A stretch of 5,977 bases of DNA, from contig QMTT01000064.1 in NCBI GenBank assembly GCA_003663565.1, positions 1 through 5,977 of the forward strand. The letters run 5' to 3'. A program made the position numbers and the translations under genes. This DNA is from Thermoplasmata archaeon (lineage in GTDB: Archaea; Thermoplasmatota; B47-G6; B47-G6B; 47-G6). Shown here one piece after another: positions 1 through 4,913 of this stretch. Numbering within the stretch: the stretch's first letter is position 1; each line of letters begins with the position of its first letter. The notes beneath the pieces are model-generated. The model was given only the letters and a program-made list of their open reading frames with translations, was not told the origin of the DNA and made no database searches.

Positions 1-903
1 GAGTACGGTACTGGAGAACACCTCATAGAGTTCAGGGGTGTGGATGACCTTGGAAATAAAGGATCTATAGAGAACGTTACCGTGATATACGATCCTACGA
101 GACCCGAAATTGAAGTGCCTTTCACGTTTAATAGGACGAAGGATATATCCATAACGTTCACGATTACGATAAGTGATAACGTTGCCTTGAAGTCATATGA
201 AGTGTATAGAGACAAGGAACTCAAGACAGCAAAGTCCTTCTCAGAGAGAACGACATCTGCAAAGATCGTAGTAAAGGATGAGCTCTTCAGTGAGGGAGAT
301 TATACATACAAGATCATTTCCATGGATATGGCTGGAAACGTTAACACTGCTGAAATCGTTGTAGAAGTGGACAGAACAGGACCATCTATAAGCATTCTAT
401 CTCCAAAGAACGGAGACATATTTGGGGCAAAGGATTTTCCCATAGAGGTTATCGCGTCATCTAGTGATGTGGACATACTGTATTTCGAGTACTCTCTGGA
501 TAGAGGATTCTCTTGGAAGGCTTTTGGGGTAGGAGAGGATGGTAAAGGAAGAGTTCTTCTGGAGAACCTAAAAGAGGGAGACTACAAACTTCTAGTGAGA
601 GGTGTGGATGACCTTGGAAACGTAGGAAGGGTCGTGGAAGTGTCCTTTAAGGTTGATCTAACGCCTCCAATGATAGGAAGCTTCACAATCGAGGATTCTA
701 CAGTGTACATAGAAGTTCATGATAACCTTACGGGGATATCTGGGTATGACGTTTTTGTGGATAATGAGCCTATGGAAAATATCTACTATGATGCTTCAGG
801 ATACCTAGTGTTCCAAGTACCGTATGGATATCATAGGATTCATGTAAAAGTTTTCGACTCTGCTGGAAACGTGGCTGAAAAAGTCTTCGATGTTGAGATC
901 ACA
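1..903 (+). repeat. Tandem Ig-like domain repeats in the surface protein
   Basis: Units begin at 91 (DPTRP), 370 (DRTGP) and 655 (DLTPP), giving lengths of 93, 95 and about 83 residues, preceded by the end of another unit at 1-90. Each ends in a D-x-x-GN strand: GVDDLGN at 37-57 and 601-621, MDMAGN at about 328-345, FDSAGN at about 853-870. The units are divergent in sequence, so they are recognised at the protein level, except for one exact 20-nt DNA match (37-56 and 601-620). Exact domain family (a Big-type or other bacterial Ig-like fold) is inferred from the motif, not from a profile search. Confidence 0.7.
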
Positions 904-1518
904 CCGCCACCTTCACCATCACCTAGTCCAAGCCCATCGCCTAGTCCTAGTCCGTCACCTAGCCCCTCACCGAGCCCAACACCGTCGCCTAGCCCATCGC
1001 CTAGTCCTAGTCCACAGCAACCTCCTTGGAGTGGACACATAGTGCACAGTGGCATGAAGAAAGCTAACGAGACTATAAACGTAGGGGATATAGTGTTTAT
1101 CAAGATCTTCTTGAAAGATCCAGCTACTGTTTACTGGGAGGTATACGATGTCGCACCTGTTGAGGGACTAGATGGAATACGCTTCATATACGTATCTTCT
1201 CTCCCAGAGAATTCTATAGAAATGATAGAATTCAGGCTTAGTAAGGATGTTGTTGAGAATCTCGGTGGTGAGAGCAAGATCTCACTGTTCTATTACGATA
1301 AGCAGAATAACTCATGGAAAGTCGTGAACACGGAATACTTGGGAGGAGATAACATGGGCTATAAATACTTTAGGGCGGAGATATCTGGGGATGGTCTATA
1401 TGGCATTGCTACCCTCCAGACCCAACCTAAGTTCCCATCTGGGCTTGTCATAGCCATAATCGTGGTGGCTGCAGTCGTTGCTATTGGATTAGCATATTAC
1501 ATGACAAGCAAGAGGTGA
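1..1518 (+). CDS. Large cell-surface protein, C-terminal part (Ig-like repeats, Pro-Ser stalk, PGF-pre-PGF-like domain, membrane anchor); 5' truncated
   Basis: The reading frame is open from base 1, so the true start lies upstream; 505 residues are visible. The first GTG (position 40) sits inside a conserved repeat motif (GVDDLGN) and is not a credible start. In order: the end of one Ig-like domain (residues 1-30), three more Ig-like domains (about 31-123, 124-218, 219-301), each opening with D-x-T-x-P and closing with a D-x-x-GN beta-strand motif, a 35-residue Pro-Ser stalk (304-338), a domain at about 345-475 resembling the PGF-pre-PGF domain of archaeal surface proteins (IEFRLSK, then a YYD...SWK segment and a YFRAEISGDGLYGIA strand), a membrane helix (482-501) and the tail TSKR. 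Five N-glycosylation sequons (NVT, NRT, NLT, NET, NNS) fit an exported glycoprotein with its bulk outside the cell. The rhomboid protease gene follows at once. Ligand and role are unknown; adhesion or S-layer association is inference. Confidence 0.85.
   Translation, partial: EYGTGEHLIEFRGVDDLGNKGSIENVTVIYDPTRPEIEVPFTFNRTKDISITFTITISDNVALKSYEVYRDKELKTAKSFSERTTSAKIVVKDELFSEGDYTYKIISMDMAGNVNTAEIVVEVDRTGPSISILSPKNGDIFGAKDFPIEVIASSSDVDILYFEYSLDRGFSWKAFGVGEDGKGRVLLENLKEGDYKLLVRGVDDLGNVGRVVEVSFKVDLTPPMIGSFTIEDSTVYIEVHDNLTGISGYDVFVDNEPMENIYYDASGYLVFQVPYGYHRIHVKVFDSAGNVAEKVFDVEITPPPSPSPSPSPSPSPSPSPSPSPSPTPSPSPSPSPSPQQPPWSGHIVHSGMKKANETINVGDIVFIKIFLKDPATVYWEVYDVAPVEGLDGIRFIYVSSLPENSIEMIEFRLSKDVVENLGGESKISLFYYDKQNNSWKVVNTEYLGGDNMGYKYFRAEISGDGLYGIATLQTQPKFPSGLVIAIIVVAAVVAIGLAYYMTSKR
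910..1014 (+). repeat. Pro-Ser dipeptide repeat (stalk) with internal 23-nt direct repeat
   Basis: This stretch encodes seventeen Pro-Ser dipeptides, one with Thr in place of Ser (codon 979), plus a final Pro. It links the Ig-like array to the membrane-proximal domain and would form an extended, probably O-glycosylated stalk. Serine is written with both AGY and TCN codons, which cannot interchange by one base change, so the pattern looks held at the protein level. A 23-nt exact repeat (931-953 and 991-1013, 60 nt apart) shows that slippage or duplication has also changed its length. Confidence 0.9.
1444..1515 (+). other. C-terminal membrane anchor and basic tail of the surface protein
   Basis: Codons 1444-1503 encode twenty uninterrupted hydrophobic residues rich in Val, Ile and Ala, preceded by FPSG and followed by TSKR and the stop. 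The order short Pro/Gly motif, helix, basic tail is the layout of PGF-CTERM and GlyGly-CTERM sorting signals, but the canonical PGF or Gly-Gly is absent (PSG instead). The orientation expected from the positive-inside rule is ectodomain outside and TSKR in the cytoplasm. Confidence 0.7.
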
Positions 1519-1519
1519 T
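1512..1519 (+). promoter_or_regulatory. Ribosome binding site for the rhomboid gene, containing the upstream stop codon
   Basis: GAGGTGAT matches the complement of the archaeal 16S rRNA 3' end. Its TGA (1516-1518) is the stop codon of the surface-protein gene. The gap from GAGGTG to the TTG at 1524 is 6 nt, the same as the gap before the FEN-1 ATG. This favours the TTG start over the GTG at 1515, which lies inside the motif, and implies translational coupling of the two genes. Confidence 0.75.
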
Positions 1520-1523
1520 ACTC

Positions 1524-2537
1524 TTGGACATAAGCATTCTTGTTCCAGTACTCACTGCCGTTACGATCTTGGTGCTTTTCTATTATTTTTACAGGTACAC
1601 TCCACTTTCAGTTTCTATGAGCGTGGTTCTTCTTAGTATGGTTGCTACGATACTGGTGTCCTTTGGAGAAAGCTTGGGATACCCTATGTATGAGTACCTG
1701 GGTTTTAACCCTGCGGTAATAGCCGTGAAACCTTGGACAATATATACTGTGCTCACCTCTATATTCGTTCATGGTGGTTTCACGCATTGGCTTTTTAACT
1801 CCCTTGCATTGATGCTTCTCTGTTCGAGCTTCGAGCATATGGTAGGTAAAAAGGAGTTCATGAAGGTCTTCATCCTTTCAGCAATTGCTGCAGAACTCAC
1901 GCATGTAATCATAACGCTTACGCTCTTCAGAAATATATATGGGCCTGTAGTCACAAGGTTAATGCTTAAAGTGACGCTTGTGGGAGCTTCTGGAGCGATA
2001 TTTGGAATACTTGCAGCATATGCCATATTGTTTCCCCATCATCGTGTGGTTATGTTCATAGGTTTCTTGCCCCTTCCAGGGATTCCTATAGGGCTTGCAG
2101 CTTTTATAATAATCCTAATGCAGGTCTTTGCGATGCTATTCCAACCGTTTTCAACGACAGCATATACAGCGCATGTTGGTGGAGCTATAGGTGGTGTCGT
2201 ATATGCATATCTTATATACGGAAAGACACAGCCTTCCTATGGATTCGGTTATCCATCATCTCGTGGCATGTTTTCGAGAAGAAGGAGGTTTAAAGTGCCC
2301 TTCGTACCAAGCAAGCCCAAATATGATTTCGATGCGCTCAAGGAGTTTGTGTTTTCACCATATGATGAGGAGCTTCTAAGAAGAGCTATGGAGGATGAGG
2401 AATACAGAGACTACTGGATATCAAAGCTCGTGAGCACGAAGACGTGTCCAAAGTGTGGCTTTTATCTCGAATACGATGACGTTGAGGGTGTCATAAGATG
2501 TATAAACTGTGGGTACACAGTTAAGATCAAGAGATAG
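1524..2537 (+). CDS. Rhomboid-family intramembrane serine protease with C-terminal zinc ribbon
   Basis: The 337-residue protein (TTG start chosen from the ribosome binding site; a GTG at 1515 would add three residues) is a polytopic membrane protease. Rhomboid signatures are complete: H83-x4-H88-x3-N92 in the HGGFTHWLFN helix, the nucleophile S156 in GASGAIFG, and the partner H217 in TAHVGG. About seven hydrophobic segments are visible: one extra N-terminal helix (4-23), then a six-helix core from about 29 to 232. A basic SRRRRFK patch (251-257) places the tail in the cytoplasm, where a linker leads to a zinc ribbon with C308-x2-C311 and C326-x2-C329. Rhomboids cleave single-pass membrane proteins within or near the membrane helix. 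The gene lies directly behind a single-pass surface protein, a possible substrate by inference. FEN-1 follows after 15 nt. Confidence 0.92.
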   Translation: MDISILVPVLTAVTILVLFYYFYRYTPLSVSMSVVLLSMVATILVSFGESLGYPMYEYLGFNPAVIAVKPWTIYTVLTSIFVHGGFTHWLFNSLALMLLCSSFEHMVGKKEFMKVFILSAIAAELTHVIITLTLFRNIYGPVVTRLMLKVTLVGASGAIFGILAAYAILFPHHRVVMFIGFLPLPGIPIGLAAFIIILMQVFAMLFQPFSTTAYTAHVGGAIGGVVYAYLIYGKTQPSYGFGYPSSRGMFSRRRRFKVPFVPSKPKYDFDALKEFVFSPYDEELLRRAMEDEEYRDYWISKLVSTKTCPKCGFYLEYDDVEGVIRCINCGYTVKIKR

Positions 2538-2540
2538 GTA

Positions 2541-2546
2541 GAGGTG
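2541..2546 (+). promoter_or_regulatory. Ribosome binding site deciding the FEN-1 start
   Basis: GAGGTG lies 6 nt before the ATG at 2553. The in-frame GTG at 2544 falls inside this motif and would add CY-containing residues ahead of the conserved MGV terminus, so it is rejected as the start. Confidence 0.8.
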
Positions 2547-2552
2547 TGTTAT

Positions 2553-3572
2553 ATGGGGGTTAGTGATCTTAGGAAAATATTTCCTGAGGGAGTCATAAAG
2601 GAAATAGATATGAAGGGCCTCCTTGGAAAGGTTGTCGCTATTGACGCATTTAATGCTCTTTATCAGTTCCTAACTACTATAAGACAACCTGATGGGACGC
2701 CACTCATGGACAGACAGGGCAGGATAACATCCCACCTAAGTGGTCTTTTCTATAGGACTGGAAACCTTGTTGAAATGGGGATAAAGCCTGTCTATGTGTT
2801 CGATGGTGAACCACCACCGTTCAAGCGTAAGGAAATTGAGGAGAGAGTTGAAAGAAAGGAGGAAGCGGAGAGAAAATATATGGAAGCCCTAAGGGCTGGT
2901 AGGATAGAAGAGGCAAGGAAGTATGCATCTATGGCCTCTAGATTAACATCTGAAATGATAGAAGATGCAAAAAGGCTTCTAGATGCTTTAGGAATACCTT
3001 ATGTCCAAGCACCTTCTGAAGGAGAGGCTCAAGCTGCTTATATGGCAAAAAAGGGTGATGTATACGCCTCTGTGTCTCAGGACTATGATTCCCTCCTCTT
3101 CGGAAGTCCAAGACTTATAAGGAACTTAACGATCACGGGGAAGAGGAAAGTTCCAGGAAAAAAGGTCTACGTTGAGATAAAACCCGAACTTATAATCCTA
3201 GAGAAGGTACTTTCAGCCCTTAAGATATCCCGGGAGCAACTTGTGGATATAGCGATACTTATAGGAACGGACTACAACGAGGGAATAGAAGGCGTAGGAC
3301 CTAAGAAAGCCTATGAGATCGTAAGGAGTGCTGGAGACATCGAAAAGGCCATGAAGGCTTTAGGAGTAAAATACGATGACGTCCTGTTGGAGATTAGGGA
3401 GTTTTTCTTGAACCCTCCTGTGACAGATGATTACACATTGAAATGGCGTATGCCCAATGAGGACAAGGTTGTCGAAATATTGTGTGAGGAGCATGATTTC
3501 TCTAAGGAAAGAGTCTTGAACAACCTTCAGAAGTACAGATCCGTGAAGGCACGCCAGATGACGTTGTTTTAA
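2553..3572 (+). CDS. fen: Flap endonuclease 1 (FEN-1)
   Basis: The 339-residue structure-specific nuclease removes 5' flaps during Okazaki-fragment maturation and base-excision repair. The ATG start gives the conserved N-terminus MGV, whose Gly2 is part of the active site in this family. All seven metal-binding carboxylates are visible by alignment to known motifs: D31 ([11 protein letters not shown]), D84 (VFDGEPP), E156 and E158 ([11 protein letters not shown]), D177 and D179 ([10 protein letters not shown]) and D240 ([16 protein letters not shown], the start of the DNA-binding helical motif). The helical clamp region is charged (about 90-135). The length is normal for archaea. The C-terminus ends at RQMTLF: a PCNA-binding box would begin with this Gln and Leu but normally continues to a pair of aromatic residues, which are missing. 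It is 15 nt behind the rhomboid gene and probably co-transcribed. Its stop overlaps the stop of the opposing methyltransferase gene. Confidence 0.98.
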   Translation: MGVSDLRKIFPEGVIKEIDMKGLLGKVVAIDAFNALYQFLTTIRQPDGTPLMDRQGRITSHLSGLFYRTGNLVEMGIKPVYVFDGEPPPFKRKEIEERVERKEEAERKYMEALRAGRIEEARKYASMASRLTSEMIEDAKRLLDALGIPYVQAPSEGEAQAAYMAKKGDVYASVSQDYDSLLFGSPRLIRNLTITGKRKVPGKKVYVEIKPELIILEKVLSALKISREQLVDIAILIGTDYNEGIEGVGPKKAYEIVRSAGDIEKAMKALGVKYDDVLLEIREFFLNPPVTDDYTLKWRMPNEDKVVEILCEEHDFSKERVLNNLQKYRSVKARQMTLF

Positions 3573-4228
3573 GGAATAACTCCCCTTTTTCCCCTCATGG
3601 GTACGAACGCTACGGGACCGAGATCTCTTATTTCTCCTTTTTTATATATCATGAGCTTCTGGAAGAACGAGGTTCCAACAGGTGTGACCAATATGCCATC
3701 TTTTTTAAGCTGTTTAAGTATATGACGTGGAAACATCGGTGCTGCGCATGTTATGAGGATCCTGTCATAAGGTGCTAGGGGAGGGAATCCTAAAGAGCCG
3801 TCAAATGACACTATGAGGATGTTCTCATAGCCTAGGACTCTTATCTTTTTATATGCCTCTGCAGCAAGCTCAAAATAATATTCAACTGAGACAACGAGGC
3901 CTTCAGGTCCAACAAGCTCTCCTAGGATGGCAGCTTGATAACCACTGCCTGTACCTATCTCTAAGATCTTCATTCCTCTATCGACCTCTAGGAGCTCTGT
4001 CATCATCGCTACCATGTGTGGTGCTGATATCGTTTGATCATACCCTATGGGCAACGGTGTATCATCGTATGCATATCTCACGAGGTGTGGAGGAACAAAG
4101 AGGTGCCTAGGAACTTTAAGCATGGCATCGCGCACTCTCTCACTCCTTATATAACCCTCCCTCACAAGCTTGTTAATAAGTCTCTCCCGTCTCTTCGAGA
4201 GCTCTTCCCACTCTTCTCTTAAGGGCAC
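3569..4228 (-). CDS. pcm: Protein-L-isoaspartate O-methyltransferase
   Basis: The 219-residue cytosolic repair enzyme transfers a methyl group from S-adenosylmethionine to the carboxylate of L-isoaspartyl residues formed by ageing or heat, starting their return to aspartate. Visible motifs: the family-specific [13 protein letters not shown] segment (64-76), SAM motif [14 protein letters not shown] (88-100), the acidic E116 after strand 2 (SVEYYFEL), [10 protein letters not shown] (154-163), the [12 protein letters not shown] strand (174-185), and a typical FVPMRG ending. The GTG start at 4228 is chosen because the family needs the helix [14 protein letters not shown], and GAGGGTG sits 7 nt upstream. 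This start lies 56 nt inside the preceding zinc-ribbon gene in another frame, suggesting coupled translation. Heat-driven isomerisation makes the enzyme useful in a thermophile (inference). The stop overlaps that of fen. Confidence 0.96.
   Translation of the reverse strand: MPLREEWEELSKRRERLINKLVREGYIRSERVRDAMLKVPRHLFVPPHLVRYAYDDTPLPIGYDQTISAPHMVAMMTELLEVDRGMKILEIGTGSGYQAAILGELVGPEGLVVSVEYYFELAAEAYKKIRVLGYENILIVSFDGSLGFPPLAPYDRILITCAAPMFPRHILKQLKKDGILVTPVGTSFFQKLMIYKKGEIRDLGPVAFVPMRGKRGVIP
3586..3643 (+). terminator. Possible T-rich termination zone for the plus-strand operon
   Basis: Archaeal transcription often ends at short T tracts without a hairpin. T5 (3586-3590) and T6 (3638-3643) follow the FEN-1 stop on the plus strand, both inside the antisense of the methyltransferase coding region, because the genes leave no intergenic space. 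The T tracts could simply reflect Lys codons on the other strand (the T6 tract reads as the KKG segment), so support is weak. Confidence 0.3.
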
Positions 4229-4790
4229 GGCAGTACACCCTCACAGCGTCCTTTGCTTGTATCCTTCCACGATCTATGACACCATCTTCTGTTTTTATCT
4301 TTGTCACGACACCATACAGGTCACCAAACTTGTAGACATCTCCTACTTCTATATATTCCTCAGGAACCATCCAAACGAAGTGTGAAGATGTTATGGGGCC
4401 ACGATGTACAGAGAACTTCACTCTTATCCTATCGTATCTTATCGTCCATAGTGTGTCTATGTCTTCAGCCTTAGCAGCACGTCTTCTCTGCCCATCCTTG
4501 CAGTCTATGGCCGTGACTTTAAGTCTTAAGTTTTTTTCCTTTACCCAAAAGTCCTCCCCCACTCTTAGAACTCGATCCCTTTCTAGTTTTATATTCTCGG
4601 TCCAGGACTTTTCCACATCACTTATTATCGTTTTCACTTCTACTTCTTTGGGTTTAGTGTCTTCTAGCCTGAAATCATGAACTGTCCCACAAACCTTACA
4701 CTTGGCGATTCCTTCTTTTACCTTTTTACCCCTAATCCTTATGATCTCGTGATCTGTAAGCTTATTACACGTTGGACAGTATATCTCCAT
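4173..4790 (-). CDS. HVO_0476-like archaeal zinc-ribbon protein, function unknown
   Basis: The 205-residue protein starts with a zinc ribbon: C5-x2-C8 (YCPTC) and C31-x2-C34 (KCKVCG), 22 residues apart. The rest is a basic, beta-rich region (about 45-185) with segments such as FWVKEKNLRLKVTAIDC, RYDRIRVKFSVHRG and GDVYKFGDLYGVVTKI, a pattern resembling small nucleic-acid-binding beta barrels, though this is inference. The overall pattern recalls the uncharacterised archaeal Zn-finger group COG1326/HVO_0476, recognised from memory. The ATG at 4790 is preferred over the ATG at 4802: GGTG ends 6 nt before it, as for neighbouring genes, and the ATG at 4802 overlaps that motif. The frame stays open much further upstream, but there it is antisense to gcvT. 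It is first gene of a two-gene operon with pcm. Confidence 0.85.
   Translation of the reverse strand: MEIYCPTCNKLTDHEIIRIRGKKVKEGIAKCKVCGTVHDFRLEDTKPKEVEVKTIISDVEKSWTENIKLERDRVLRVGEDFWVKEKNLRLKVTAIDCKDGQRRRAAKAEDIDTLWTIRYDRIRVKFSVHRGPITSSHFVWMVPEEYIEVGDVYKFGDLYGVVTKIKTEDGVIDRGRIQAKDAVRVYCRALKRRVGRALEETGETY
4236..4242 (-). promoter_or_regulatory. Ribosome binding site for pcm inside the upstream gene
   Basis: On the minus strand GAGGGTG is followed by 7 nt and the GTG start at 4228. It lies within the coding region for the C-terminal Arg-rich end of the zinc-ribbon protein (around [12 protein letters not shown]) and supports the long overlap as real. Confidence 0.6.
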
Positions 4791-4795
4791 TTTTG

Positions 4796-4801
4796 TCACC
4801 A
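4796..4801 (-). promoter_or_regulatory. Ribosome binding site for the zinc-ribbon gene
   Basis: TGGTGA on the minus strand precedes the ATG at 4790; GGTG ends 6 nt before it. The motif overlaps the alternative ATG at 4802, which has no good binding site of its own unless the message is leaderless. Confidence 0.55.
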
Positions 4802-4803
4802 TT

Positions 4804-4815
4804 GTATAATTATAC
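4804..4815. promoter_or_regulatory. 12-nt perfect palindrome, possible operator
   Basis: GTATAATTATAC is its own reverse complement and lies 13 nt upstream of the chosen zinc-ribbon start, downstream of the TTATATAC box. A regulator bound here would block leftward transcription. AT-rich palindromes also occur by chance, so this is only a candidate. Confidence 0.3.
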
Positions 4816-4901
4816 CCTGTTGTATATAACATCACTTTGTAGTAAGTCCTTTTATTCCGATATGTCGTTAGTAAATGCAGTGGGTATTTAATTAGTGTTT
4901 T

Positions 4902-4907
4902 GGAGGG
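4902..4907 (+). promoter_or_regulatory. Ribosome binding site for gcvT
   Basis: GGAGGG lies 6 nt before the ATG at 4914, consistent with the anti-Shine-Dalgarno pairing used by the other genes here. Confidence 0.65.
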
Positions 4908-4913
4908 TATAAT

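Larger units (their letters stand above)
4791..4913. promoter_or_regulatory. Divergent promoter region between the zinc-ribbon gene and gcvT
   Basis: This 123-nt AT-rich stretch is the only sizeable noncoding DNA in the window and must serve both directions. Leftward TATA candidates are TTATATAC (4829-4822), which would start transcription near 4800 and leave a leader of about 10 nt, and GGAATAAAAGG (4858-4848), giving a leader of about 36 nt. Rightward candidates are TTTTATT (4850-4856), giving a leader of about 34 nt, and TATTTAAT (4885-4892), which would make gcvT nearly leaderless and conflict with its ribosome binding site. None can be chosen by eye. Confidence 0.45.

Noticed and set aside
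910..1014. CRISPR-like or other functional DNA repeat
   Set aside because: There are no spacers, and the repeat keeps frame and amino-acid pattern inside a coding region.
840..1103. Minus-strand reading frame rich in Gly, Leu and Asp repeats
   Set aside because: It is the antisense of the Pro-Ser tract of the surface protein; the repeats follow from the codons on the plus strand and there is no ribosome binding site.
1515..1517. GTG as the rhomboid start
   Set aside because: It sits inside the GAGGTGAT binding site and has no motif of its own at proper distance; TTG at 1524 has the same 6-nt spacing seen before FEN-1.
3573..3620. Frameshift at the FEN-1 3' end explaining the short PCNA box
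   Set aside because: The next codons in the plus-strand frames do not give the missing aromatic pair, and this DNA encodes the conserved FVPMRG end of the opposing methyltransferase.
4393..4680. Plus-strand reading frame opposite the zinc-ribbon gene
   Set aside because: It is Ser/Leu-rich antisense of a supported gene, with no binding site and no recognisable motif.
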